DNA of 64,000 nucleotides from Blastomussa wellsi (Eukaryota; Cnidaria; Anthozoa; Scleractinia; Plerogyridae), in NCBI GenBank assembly GCA_947652115.1, contig OX393561.1, positions 37,610,686 to 37,674,685 of the forward strand, read 5' to 3'. A model generated the notes under the pieces. The model saw nothing but the letters and a program-made list of their open reading frames with translations. It searched no databases and was not told the DNA's origin. A program made the translations under genes and the position numbers. Positions 1 through 11,552 of the stretch are shown piece after piece (the first letter of the stretch is position 1; every line of letters starts with the position of its first letter).

Positions 1-2364
1 AAATAATCTTCAACATTCAGAGACTAATTAGAAATACAAAGTTTAACATAAATACGTTTATGACAACAATAGATAAATACATTCCTTAACAGTCAATTCA
101 TGTTGCAGTGCATAAATCATGATCATGAAACGTTAATCGCGTTTAAAGCTTATAATCGATGTAGGAAAGTGTACTTACATCGATGGTTTGAACTGTAGCA
201 ATCGTATGCACAATCTCTTTAAATTCACCTCGTACTTTGCCTAGAAGAAAGCAATATCTAGTCGTACAAGATGCAGTTAATAAAATTCAATCTGTTGTAT
301 ATGGAAAACAACAAAGTTCATTGCTCACTCTTGTTCACTGGGTCATTCAGCTGTTGACGAAAGTGATGCACAAGGTCTATATTTTTCACCTTGCCATTGT
401 TTTTTACCAAAAATTCCCGAACCGAAGCTTGGGTTATTCCTTCGCTTGCCGACATTGTGAATGGTGTATAACAGGCTTAACTATTCCATCATTTTCTAAA
501 AGGATGAATGCCGATGATTCTTTCCGCCATCATCACAACCATGTCAAAATGCATTCTGGGAGCGTGCGAAGTCCTCGCGCGTTTACTCGCACGTGACAGT
601 CCCCCGCACGACCAGTTTCGTGACACGTTGAGTGCCTGTAACCCATGTACAAATCACGTTCCTGGGCGAGCTTTAGAGTTTTACTTCAAAAACGAATTAT
701 AATGAGGTTACAGATCGACTACGAGGAGTCTCTCTTTTGTCTAAAGTCAGCGGGCACGAACGCGAAATTAATAGTGAAAGAGAGCGTTATATGAGCGGAA
801 AAGGCGCATGTTACGAGTTGTGCAGGAACCTGAGGAGAGACTGCATTGTTTTGACAGCTCTGCCTCGCACTATGTTTTTTTCTCTGTTTTAGTCACGACC
901 TGGAAGCTTTTATCTCAGAACAGAACTCGGAGGGTAAGAGCTGATTGGCTTAGGCATGCAGTGCGTGCAGACAGTTATGTACCCCATTCGCATTCGCATA
1001 CATTGTCAGACAAGAAAAAATGTTGAAATGACGTAACAGCATATTGGTGTTCCAAATCAAATAAACGGCGGTCGTGTTGGTGTCTTTTGTTTCAGCAATC
1101 CATGTCACTTATATATAATGCTCTCACAAGAACTAAACGCAACAAACGCGCGTGGGGTGTCACGGTTATATCATAGGACGCGTTACAATAACAACTCCAA
1201 TGTTCGCCCGGCCCGTAAACGTTTCGCCGCTCCGAGACTGAAGAAATTTTGCTTGAAAAATTCTTGGAGGATTAAGTAAGAAGGTTTACTACCATGAACA
1301 GAAGTTTAAGATCATTGTTTAACAAAGAAGCTATTTTAAAGATGATGTTTTCGTTTTTCATCCGTTCATTTTTTCCCGAACGGCGGCGGCACACAGCGCC
1401 GAGTGTATTTCGTCCCGACAACTGACGACGACAGTGCCACGTACCTTTCCGATACGAAAGTCGGGGACTGTTCTGGAAGGTGTTGTTTTGCAATCGATAG
1501 TCAATCGCCTAGACTAGCCCACCACCGGAAACTTTTGAATTGTGTTGGTACCGGCAGAGCTAATTATAAACCGTTCAACAAACTGGTTCAAATTATCTTT
1601 GAAATCAAATCCAGGCACGACAAATATGTATTCGATCTCAAATTTGCGGACAGGCATCAGGAAATATTACCGATATCATAGCTGTTTTGACTGCAAGACT
1701 GCCGTATATGTTCACATGTGGAACAAAATACTGAAAATATGATAATTACCGGTGGGGCATCGCTAAGAATCTTTTGTGAGCGTTAATTAACCGTCTGGTT
1801 CGCACCCTATTTTTGAACAAATCTTACATCGTACCTTATTTCAGGTCTAGCCAGTCTAAATCAGTGAAACCACGTTAATCCGGTACGTACGCCACCAGCG
1901 GGCCATAGAAAATATCCTTGCAGTGGTCTTGACAATGACTGTATTCATAAAGCAAAATATTAGTAGGGGTGTTTGAGAGCCGATTTCGTTAGAACTTTGC
2001 AGACATACTGGGGAATGACGGAAGTGCATAAAAATTGTTTTTTGTTGCATAGGTCATGCTGTAAACCACTGAAGCTAATTTCTTCAAAAACGAAGTTTTG
2101 TGTCCAACAAAAAGCAACAAACGCACAGAAATGACACTGAAAACCGTTAAAATCCATTTAAGGAGCTAAAGTCGTCGTCGAGTATTTTTATTGGTAAGCG
2201 GCTGATTTTCGTTACAGTCTCTCTCTGAGTTCTCCAGTGCCTCCCGGCTGCGAGTTACAATCAGCCAGTGCACATCGAAGAAAGTATTTTCCAGTGACAA
2301 CTACCAGGATAAAACAGGATTGATTCGTTGGGTGCCCCAGTCTGTCTTCCTTTTTTTTTCCTTC
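1..2364. other. Intergenic, no gene recognised
   Basis: Only short open frames without domain-like composition are present, and none has a convincing start context or splice-linked continuation. No tRNA or rRNA signature was seen. The stretch near 1060-1150 has AATAAA-like and TG..CA-like elements that could belong to a decayed LTR, but no matching partner was found in the window. Confidence 0.5.
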
Positions 2365-2365
2365 C

Positions 2366-2665
2366 AAACTCATTAATAATTCATCACGCTAAAACAAAGG
2401 AAATTATAACCGTAACCGTGGTTTGGAAATGTGATCTTAATTAGCATAGATTTTTACGATTTTATTTCTTCGTTTTCTCTGTAATTTTATTTTCGATTGA
2501 GAAGATATATCAAACACTCGAGACAGTGTTTCATCACATTTCCAAACACCTCGAAGTTCGTCAAAAATATTCCGCTGCGCGTCGTATTTTCAACTCTCTT
2601 CTCGGTGTTTGGAAATGTGATGAAACACTGTCTCTCGTGCTTGAGAACTTCGAGGTGCCCGCATG
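2366..2665 (+). repeat. Interspersed repeat with internal fold-back, copy 1
   Basis: About 300 bp that recurs in inverted orientation at about 61090-61375. Shared landmarks in the same order are an ACTCATTAATAATTCAT start, the AAAACAAAGGAAAT tract, CCGTGGTTTGGAAA, TTTCGATTGAGAA, GTGTTTCATCACATTTCC, then AAAAATA(T/C)TCCGCTGCGC. Inside this copy about 30 bp (GACAGTGTTTCATCACATTT and following) is repeated inverted at about 2605-2640, giving a strong hairpin. Open frames through it on both strands are by-products of the inverted repeat. No transposase is visible, so it is probably non-autonomous. Confidence 0.75.
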
Positions 2666-5600
2666 CCATTTTTATTATTTTTTTATTATTATTATTTTTC
2701 ATTTTCAGCAAAGAGCTCATGACCTATTTCGCAATGCACGATCTTCGTGTGTTTGCTTGCCAGCCGAGATCACGAACTGCTCCAAAACAGAAGTGTGAAA
2801 CAAAACAGAACAGGAACTCGTCTCTGATCGATCTTGATGAATACGTAATTCACGTAATCGGAATTATGTCATGATTTTACCATACCTTTCATCTAACAAT
2901 TGCAAGACAGTTTCATGCAGTGAAGTACACATTCAATTCAACACGTTTGACTTTAGGTCAATACCCGTTTAATGACAGAAGTCATGCCCATATCGCATGC
3001 ATGGTCGAAAATTCTCGGGATCTTGTCAGACTTGTCAGTAGCTCATGTATGTATGTGTATAGATGGATTTTAACCCGTAACAAACAGTACTAAATGGTCA
3101 AAACTAAAGAAAAGAAATCAATGGAGTCTAATAGTGCAGTAACAATTTCAAGGGTTTAGTAAAATCACTCTATTGGACATCAGTAGCGGGAATATCGAAC
3201 GTATGCCAGCGTAGCGTTTTTCGTTGCTAGCAGTCACAAACATAACTTTGCTAGCGAAAGAGTTCTTTGCAAATAAGAAACTACCTCCTCTAAGAATTAA
3301 ACGATCGTACCAGTCTGAGCAAACGAGTACCCACTATATTGTCTAATTTTGCGAGCACTGCAAAATTGTGAGGGACCATGATTACTGATTTCAGGACCCC
3401 AAAGAGTGCTCATTGCAGAGAACGGGTTTCAACAAAAGCTTTGTGTTGTAGCGATAGCATCTTGATATAATAAAGCTTGTAATCATAATTACACTGAGAT
3501 GTTTCTTTGCAAAATGTGGTTATTAATATAAGTATGGCCTTTAAATAGCTTGCTGTAATCGTGCTTTATTGTCTTGCAATAGAAGGGGAAAGATGCTAAA
3601 AGTGGTGAAAGCAAAGAAATATCAACTAGAAAAAATATCTGTTAAAAGATTCAAAATTTCACAAGAATTTCAGCTTTGTTTCTGGACATCCTGTCCAGAA
3701 ATCAACTTTGATAAATTGCAATCTACTTCCATCCTTGTAATCCTGTACTACTTCCCCAAATACCTGTTCTATCTTGTTCTGTGGAATCTTTTTATCACAT
3801 TTATTCGTGTATTTGGTGGCATTTGGTACAATAATAGGGTAATTAGAACAAAATCAGGCGTGACAGTGCCTGCGGAGTGTGGCCACAGATGAAAAACATC
3901 TCTAAGCTTGCAAAAAGCTGACAAACAACCCCACGTAGCATCGGAGACCCTGGAAACGAGATTGACATAGCATTTGCTTTTGCCTTTTCTCTTCAGAAAT
4001 GAAAGTTAGTTCTAACCACAATGATTGAGAAGAGATTAATACAAATCTGTGTAACGAGAGGGTATATGAGAGGATAATGAGAGTTATGTAATGAGAGGGT
4101 AATTTTATTGGTAGTATAAATGATTGTAAGAAAAAGAGTTTGAACACGTGTGAAAATTAAACAGCAATACATTATATAGATACCGACAATCATTATTTTT
4201 CATGTCGCTACACTGTTGTCATTTCTAAGCAAAAATTGTTTTTAATATTGAATCACTCAGTGTTTTGGCTTGTTGTGAAAGAATGACCACTTGTTTTTTG
4301 CTGCTGTTTAAAAAATTGTTTATTTATAATTTTGCAAGGTTGACATATCCTTCCATTCTCACACTTATCTGCTTACATTCATACCTGTTTTTCTAATATC
4401 TTGAAGTGCTGTACAGCTGTTTTAACTTCAAAAGACAGTACAGGTTTCGTTTATTTTCAATGCAAGAGGTTACAACTTGTTCACGTAGGAAGTTTTTCTA
4501 AAAATATTGAAGTTCCTGCCACCCACAGGGCTGATAGCCTTGTGACGTGACTTCAAAATTGCACGTACTATGGTGGTAGTCGCATGTGCCAAATACCGAG
4601 AGATCACGCGAACTTATTATCGCATTTCTCGTTTCATCTGTTATCAAGATGTATCTAAACAGATTAAATATAAACACGAAGATTCACAACATATACAGGA
4701 TGCTCCGCTGTGACTCATAAAAAAATATGTCATTCGATTTGGGTAGGCCACCAAGAATGTTTGGGCGAATGATCGCTGCGTTTCGCAATTAAACTGACAA
4801 GCATGCATGAAAGATATAAAACGATACCTTCGCGCTTGCACCAACAAGGAATGGAACTGCTCACAATTTACGTCGTGGTTTGTGCTTGTTGAACAGATAG
4901 CCTAAACTTGGCAAATTCGTCATTTGCAATCCGTCTCCCGTTCATACGTCAAAAAAGTTACTCAAAATATCGTGACATCACTCCCCCATTTTCAAGATTA
5001 ATTAGTGGCATCGATCAAACATAAAAAAAAAGATATCACACAAAGTTAACCGATCTATATTTAAATCGCTTATCTCATAAACATCTCAAACACGTTCCCC
5101 AAAAAATTGCTAAACGCTTTCCTGGGAGTTTTGAAGTTCCCGTATGGAAAGAACGAATATCCTAGGGGATTATTGCAGACAGCAAAATTCAGTTTTCACA
5201 AAAGGAAACTCATCTTCGGTGTTTTCAGATAAACGATCGATACAGTTTTCCGAAGAATTTCCCAAGTAAGGTTCAGCCTGTACCATCGAACTGGCATTTC
5301 GGAAGTTGGAACAGTGTTCGGAAGACTTCGGCAAAAATCGGAAGTGCCCGAAGTAGGGCTCGGTCTTAAATACTTCAGTTTTCTCAATTTCGGATCTACA
5401 GGGTTTTACGGAAAGTTTCGAAGACTTTAAAAGACTTTACAACTTCCGAAATATGTTGGGGCGTGGGTTTAAAATATTGAAGCAAAAACGTTTCTATTTC
5501 TCCATCCGTTTTCCGACCGAAATTTTTAATAAAGTTTTGAAAAAAACTTTTCGACTATTTGAGGGCAATTCGCAAGTGTATTCGGTGCTCCGAGTGATTC

Positions 5601-6330
5601 AGCTCATTTTAGTCTCGTGACAGAATGCCTGAAACTTAACGAATTCCTGGCGGAATCCAAACATTTTAAAACGACTTCATTTTCGACTCATCATGTAATT
5701 TCAGACAAGATATTTTGAAACAAACGGTAAATACCGGAAATTTTACGAATAATAACAACTGGCTAAAAATAATATAACTTCATTGTTCGGTTCGTCAAAT
5801 TCATTTTACGCTTGAAAAAGTATAACATTAGATCTAACTGGAATTATGGAAATTTTTCTCTTCTCCCGGGCTCATTGGGTAAGAAAAATATGGAAACTTG
5901 ATGACCATCAGTTATATATTTTATTTTATTTTATTTTCTTTTGAAGAAAAAGCGCGTAGGTGACGTATGGATTTTCGAGCGTACAATAGAAGGGTAAGAG
6001 AGATAGCTGGGAAATTTAGCCTTCTGCTACTTTTCAGCCATTTCAACAATTTTTCTCTTCGCCCAAAAAGCCATTAGCTAATCAAAACAAAATTTTAGAC
6101 CGTTGTCCAAATAAATGGTGTCCAAAAATCCTAAGCCTTACAAAAACAATCAATTTACCGCTCCCATTTCCTGCAACCCGTGAGCCGGGATGGTTACTTG
6201 AGGGGGCGATGTTACGCAAATACGTAAAATAATCTGGTTGATGTTATTCTAGAACGTGATGACAAACAGGGCCCAATGCCGTCAGGATTATAATGTCATG
6301 AATTTCTGGCGCGTTCCCCGTCGCATTTCT
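2666..6330. other. Intergenic, no gene recognised
   Basis: A/T-rich sequence with short open frames only. Around 4861-4955 there is a weak match to the interspersed repeat seen at 28613-28700 (TACGTCGTGG .. AGCCTAAA .. CAAATTCGTCATT .. AATCCGTCTC). Around 5190-5470 the motif CTTCGGAAGTT recurs in imperfect form, suggesting an old decayed repeat. Confidence 0.5.
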
Positions 6331-6338
6331 TATATAAA
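6331..6338 (+). promoter_or_regulatory. TATA box candidate for the first Ras-like gene
   Basis: TATATAAA followed by GC-containing sequence, 269 bp upstream of the ATG at 6607. This would place transcription start near 6361 and give a 5' UTR of roughly 245 nt. Assigned from motif and position only. Confidence 0.5.
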
Positions 6339-6606
6339 GCGGGCAAGCTACTGGTCGACTCAATAGATCCGAAGAACTAGTGAAGTAATAACGTGGTTTT
6401 ATCGCGGAAAGTTTGCTGCCCTTGAATTCGTGTTGGGAGTCACGAAGCTGTGTATAAGACGATTAGCTAGACATCAATCTTGCGGTGAGAATTTTGAAGC
6501 AACCTTGTCACGATTTTTTTACTCCAACGCTTGTTTAAAAGCTGATCTGTGACTACACGCTCAATCAGAAGCAACTAGTTCCCTTCGAAGACATTTGAAA
6601 ACAACC

Positions 6607-7281
6607 ATGAAGAAACAGATCAAAGAAGAGAAGAAGACGGCGGTTAAGAAACGCAGTTCTGCGTACCTGAAAATGTTCACGGTTGTTGTATTTGGCGAAG
6701 CCAGGACTGGTAAATCTTCGCTTATAAAGGCTTTTATAGGGGACGGTTTCACCGATGACTATGAACCGACCATTGAGGAATTTTACTCAAAGCAAATTGT
6801 GTATAATGAGAAAAATTACCAAGTGGATATCATAGATACTTGCGGATCGGAGAATTTCCCGGCTATGAGGAGAGTTGACATCAACAAAGCGGACGCTATT
6901 TTGCTGGTGTATTCGTTAGATAATCCGCGCTCATTTGAAAGGTTAGAGCAGCTCAGAGAAGAAATCTTTCAAGAAAGAGGCAACAACCTTCCAGTTATGG
7001 TTGTGGCGAACAAATCGGACGTTGTCCTGGATGGGCACGCGTTGGAAATGAAAACGAACGATGGAAGTCTTATAAACACTAAATACGTAGCGGAGAAAGA
7101 ATGGAACCTATTATGGACAATTACATCGGCTAAAATGGCTTGGGGTGTAGATGACATGTTTCATGATCTTATAGATGCTTTCTATGTACGAAGATCGCAC
7201 ACACTCCCTGCCAAAGGTAGCCGTTCGTGGCTGGGAAGTCCACTACTAAGCAGCCTTCGTCGTAAATCGACTCCGAAATAA
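6607..7281 (+). CDS. Ras-superfamily small GTPase, RASD/Ras-dva-like, single exon
   Basis: A 224-residue GTP-binding switch protein. The guanine-nucleotide motifs are in order: P-loop GEARTGKS (30-37), switch-I Thr55 in PTIEEF, DTCG (77-80), NKSD (135-138) and TSAK (173-176). FPAMRR after switch II resembles the RASD/Ras-dva/Di-Ras side of the Ras family. The Ras Gly12 position is Ala and the Gln61 position is Ser, so slow intrinsic GTP hydrolysis is likely. The basic C-terminus ends RRKSTPK with no CAAX box, so membrane targeting would have to be by charge or partners. I chose the ATG at 6607 (A at -3) rather than an in-frame TTG 12 bp earlier. The gene is intronless. A paralogue lies 13 kb downstream on the same strand. 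The subfamily is uncertain; membership of the Ras superfamily is firm. Confidence 0.92.
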   Translation: MKKQIKEEKKTAVKKRSSAYLKMFTVVVFGEARTGKSSLIKAFIGDGFTDDYEPTIEEFYSKQIVYNEKNYQVDIIDTCGSENFPAMRRVDINKADAILLVYSLDNPRSFERLEQLREEIFQERGNNLPVMVVANKSDVVLDGHALEMKTNDGSLINTKYVAEKEWNLLWTITSAKMAWGVDDMFHDLIDAFYVRRSHTLPAKGSRSWLGSPLLSSLRRKSTPK

Positions 7282-7798
7282 GATAGTGTAAATCACACGA
7301 CAATTAACTCTGTAGTTTGTCTTTGACGCTTTAAAGAAGACATTCAATCAATGATGCATGTACTAAGCAATTGCGTAATTTTTATTTAACATATTTTCAA
7401 ACGCAGTTGCATAAGCTGTATATTTAGAATTTTGCGCTTTGTTCCCTGCATAGATGTACAGAATGTAAAATATTTGACAAGTGTTTATTTCTAGCGACAT
7501 GATACCGTCTATGTTTAGTCCACTGCTCAAAATCTCTCATTGTTTTTGTAGTATCTAATATCACATTTTCTTCTTTACTACACGCCTTGAAATTTTCTCT
7601 TTGCAATTTAAGAAATATTAGTTTTTATAGTGGCTTTAACAATGAATATATTAATTAATTAAATCAATTAGACTTAAGATATCTTTAAAATCATTTTTCA
7701 TACCTTTTCAAAGAGTTTACATTTCATATAATTGGTGCAAAATATGTAAATAATGAAACAGATATGTCCGTGACTTTTGATGGACAATAGTTTATAAC

Positions 7799-7804
7799 AA
7801 TAAA
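7799..7804 (+). terminator. Poly(A) signal candidate, first Ras-like gene
   Basis: AATAAA about 520 bp after the stop codon in A/T-rich 3' sequence. It is the first canonical hexamer seen after the gene; assigned by motif only. Confidence 0.4.
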
Positions 7805-10800
7805 TGAAATGGACGATAAAAGCCCATTTCTCTGGTCAACACTTTCAATCTTGTTATTTTAAAGTATTGTTTTGCTGATCTGATTATGTAAGAGGGACTC
7901 CATGCATATTCAATGTCTGGCTCGGAAATTCTGCCCGGTAATTGAAAACCAATTACGCATTTGAAAACTAATACTGACTAATTGTTTCAACATTGAGACT
8001 CAACCGAAATGTGTCTTATGTATTTTAAAACGGAGCCCCGGCCGCCCCAAGGCCGCAGAGCGGAGCTCCATAGCCACAGCAATAGCAGAACTATGGCTTG
8101 CGAGCGCGTGCAATGTACGTTCGTGCGACGTTGCCCCAACATGGCGGCTATATACTCCAAAGATAACTCGATCCAATGGTTTTGCACTGCGCATCTCTCA
8201 CCACGTGCTACAAATGGTGGCCGCAAAAAGGAGCTCTGTAGAGTAAAAGTTTATGAAAATTTTGGTAGGTAGCCGGTAGGCTGCCAATATGGTTCTCAAT
8301 GTTAAATACCAGGGGTATTAAGTGGCAGAGTGCCAGTTGTTCAGGTCGACTTACCGAGGATGATAATGTAGTGAGCCACTACAACTCTGTTATATAACGT
8401 CCTAATTCGCTCAAACATCGGAAGAAATGCACGTCGTATGCCAGCTACGGGAAGATGAGAGAGCCAGGGAACAAGGTTGGTGTGCCAGTTCTGTAGCTCT
8501 ATCGCGATAACGAGTACGGTGACCCCCATTTTTTTTTTATTTCAAGAAAAAATGCCAAAAATCTATGGCAGTTTTCTGGAAACTGAACTTAATTGTACGG
8601 ATTGAGCTATAAAGGGTCGAACAGCGCATATCATAAATATCTTTTGGAGCGTAAAGTAAAAACAAAAGTATTCATTGGCATTGGTACATAGCTAAATAAA
8701 CAATAGAGTCAATTCAAACGTACGTTGCAGGATGTTGCAAGCTTTAAAGAATATTTTGTCGACTGAACAAGACTAGTTGTACCAGTGGAAATATTGGTCC
8801 ATTAAAAGTGTCCTTAGCCGTTACAGTAACGTCTGGTTTACTGACTACTTTGCGTTGTGTGGTTCCAGAGAACCACACAACCACGGCTGTTGCCAGAGAA
8901 CCGTAAAAAGCCATATTCGTCAGATACGAAGTAAAAATCGAAAGACTGATCCTTCTCGGCAAGGAGTAGAGATTGAAACAGAAATAAAATCAGATGAAAA
9001 TAAGTAGACTATTATTTGTCCGATAAAACAAACCTTCTACGTAGAAGATTTGTTTTGCAAACCGAATATCGGGTAAATGTTGGAAAAAATACCGACCCCC
9101 TCTTTTAGGCTTGCCGGCTAAATCTATATATTAGGTTAAAAGGGAGAGCTGTTCTGTGAGCTTCGTTGATCTTACTTCCTCTGCAGGAACGTGGCCGGAA
9201 AACAGTTTGGAATCAAAACTTCCCGTGGAAGTTGTACTGAAATTAAGCTAGACTTAAGTTAAGCTCGTTTTGCAAACACACCAAGAGACACTTAAAGCAA
9301 CTAAAGCGACAAAAATACACCAACACGACCAGAATACACGTGTTTTCCCTCGCGCGATCATTGGAAATTTAAAATCAACATTTTGTACACCTGCTCAAAG
9401 AATATTGTTCGCCCTACTAGTTGTCCTTAAATTTGAAATAAAGAGTAAAAAGTCTAAGGTTATACATGAAGTTAGAAAGCATCATTGTTCGGTATTGCCA
9501 CAATAACTTTCGTGTGATCAAACACTTAGCTGTACGCCTGCCATTTATATTACCTGTTTATCTTACTGAAAACATAAGGTTTATCCTTAGCGCAGAAAAA
9601 TGGCAACGGGAAGTATTAAACATTGTAACACGATCTTCCACATATGCGCGCAGGCAGCTGATCAATGCAATCAATTTTGCATCACATTTCGTATCCTCGT
9701 CAGTAATAAATTAAGACATCAAGTGATGATGAGTTGGTCACAGGGTGGAAACCGTGGCACACAAGCATAACTTTGTCCCCATTGATCTCATTTAAACGTG
9801 AGAGTTCGGTTTATTATAAAACAACAGTCATCACGAACGCAAGCCTAAATCCTGATGCATGTCGTCGCCTTTAGCACGATACCCACGCAAATCAAACCAA
9901 CCTTACGAAACATGTGCTTTTGATTGAGGAAGGACTTCACTTGAACTGTTATATTAATTCCTTACGACTCCTGTTCAGAAATTCGTCTTTTTACTTAATA
10001 ATATACTGGCGTGGTCCAGACCAAAATTCGCGTACTTCAACATTTTGCGTCATTACATATAAACATCGATTCCCGGCACTCTGTAAATATAGGCCTGCAA
10101 TGCGTATGCATATGTCATACACAATTGCTTTTCACGATTTCGATTCTGACCAGAACCACCAACTCTTTAAGAACGATTTTCTCTAAAATGCTGTTTAATT
10201 CTGTCACAAAAGTACCGTAACCTGGCTGTGTCTGAATACATGAATGTTCTCACTTTTTCTCTATTTGCCATTGGTTAGCCGTGACACAGAGATGGCCAAC
10301 CAGAAAACTATTGGCTAGTGAAACAAAGAGTTCTTTTGTTTAACTTGTTCGCTATATTTAAATAACAAAAACTATGTTTGTAAACAAATATCTTCCCTAT
10401 AGGGTAACATGTGGTTATTTTGTTTGTTTAACAAGAAAGTTCGGTTAAAGGGACACCATCGATCTTTGGAAGCTGAACAATAATGGTTTTATTTTGTAGA
10501 GCTGCGCTCGACAAATGAGTAGAACCCATTAGGAAGTGAGAATGTCTCACGATGGCGAGGATAGAAACGGGCTGTGTTATGTATTTTTGAAAAAGCGTCA
10601 GAATGTCAGTTTTTCAAAGGTTCAAATTTGGCTCGAAAATCGTCGAAATTTGCAAAAATGTTTTTGCAGTGTAGACTTTCAAAAAATTGCTTTAAATCAT
10701 TTAGTTAGAGCAAATTAAGTTCTTATTACACAATTGTAGGGACCATTTCGTGACTTTATAACAGTTCTGTGATGTCTTTACTCAGTTTAGCATGATACCA

Positions 10801-11004
10801 AGCAAATCAGCCACCTAGCGACAAGTGATGACTTGTGTGTGGCAAGACTCGAATATTGGTCCGCAATGCGTGTTTGCTTGAACGGCTCTCACGATTATCT
10901 GATCACAGACACCAACTCCTTAACTGAAAGATCCTGGCTATCTCTAATTATCTCTTTCCTTCTATCTATCTTCTATCTATCTTCTTCCTTCTCTGACCAT
11001 TATT
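7805..11004. other. Intergenic, no gene recognised
   Basis: No coding region supported. Visible structure: a perfect 10-bp stem hairpin at 8855-8880 (TTGTGTGGTT / AACCACACAA, loop CCAGAG), a palindrome around 9034-9057 (CTTCTACGTAGAAG), a GC-richer patch at 8035-8230, and a pyrimidine-rich TCTATC/CTTC tract at 10940-10995. Confidence 0.5.
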
Positions 11005-11030
11005 AAAGGAGCTACGTCACGGAAACTCAT
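11005..11030 (+). repeat. Left half of an older repeat interrupted by the BEL/Pao insertion
   Basis: AAAGGAGCTACGTCACGG matches the start of the interspersed repeat at 28613 (AAAGGAGCTACGTCATGG). The sequence resumes after the retrotransposon at 18654 with CAAGTTTGTAATCGGTC-like sequence, resembling that family's CAAATTCGTC..AATCCGTC end. The last five bases (11026-11030, CTCAT) are the target-site duplication. Confidence 0.5.
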
Positions 11031-11333
11031 TGTGTCTGCCCTCGAGTTCTGCACTGCAGAATCGACTGGGAGTTTCGACGAAAATCAACAAGAAATAAAC
11101 CAAGATGAACGTTCGTTGTTATTCGCAGGAAAACCTATTTCTGAGATAACAACTTAGTACGCCATACGTGGCGAACGACACAAGGATTACTCTGATTTTA
11201 AACGATACAAACAACATCACACTTGTGATACGAAACATGGCGGCCATGCAGCCGGAGAGCGTGTGTTACCCCCCGCAGTGCGAATAGGTGAATACCGCTG
11301 ACCGACTTACTACTGCACACTGCTGTAGCAACA
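11031..11333 (-). repeat. 3' LTR of the BEL/Pao element
   Basis: 303 bp, same sequence as 18346..18648. In element sense it begins TGTTGCTACAG and ends GGCAGACACA. A TATA-like TTTAAAA lies in the middle. The 14-mer at 11146-11159 is the reverse complement of the primer site beside the 5' LTR. Immediately inside (11337-11342) is a short purine run (GGGGAG in element sense), the only polypurine-tract candidate. Confidence 0.95.
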
Positions 11334-11552
11334 TGGCTCCCCAACTGCATACATGCAGTTAACAATAACAGTGCAATAACTAACAGCGATAAATGTTCGA
11401 CAAAGAACAGTCCAATACTTGAACTATGGTAACTAGTTCATGTTCAGAGTTCAAGTAACCTTGCAAAGGTTACTGAAGTTCAAAATATCAATGAAGATTA
11501 AATTTTCAAAAACAGTGCTCAGTGTTAATTAAAAGTCACTCAAAGTCACTCT
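11334..11552 (-). other. 3' non-coding region of the BEL/Pao element
   Basis: 219 bp between the pol stop and the 3' LTR. It contains two inverted repeats, AACTGCAT/ATGCAGTT near 11343-11360 and AGTAACCTT/AAGGTTACT near 11455-11475, which could fold in the RNA. No open frame of note. Confidence 0.6.

Noticed and set aside
2487..2874. Overlapping open frames on both strands with similar peptides
   Set aside because: Caused by the inverted repeat within an interspersed element.
6595..6606. N-terminal extension of the first Ras-like protein from a TTG codon
   Set aside because: TTG starts are not expected for an animal gene; the ATG at 6607 has a good context.
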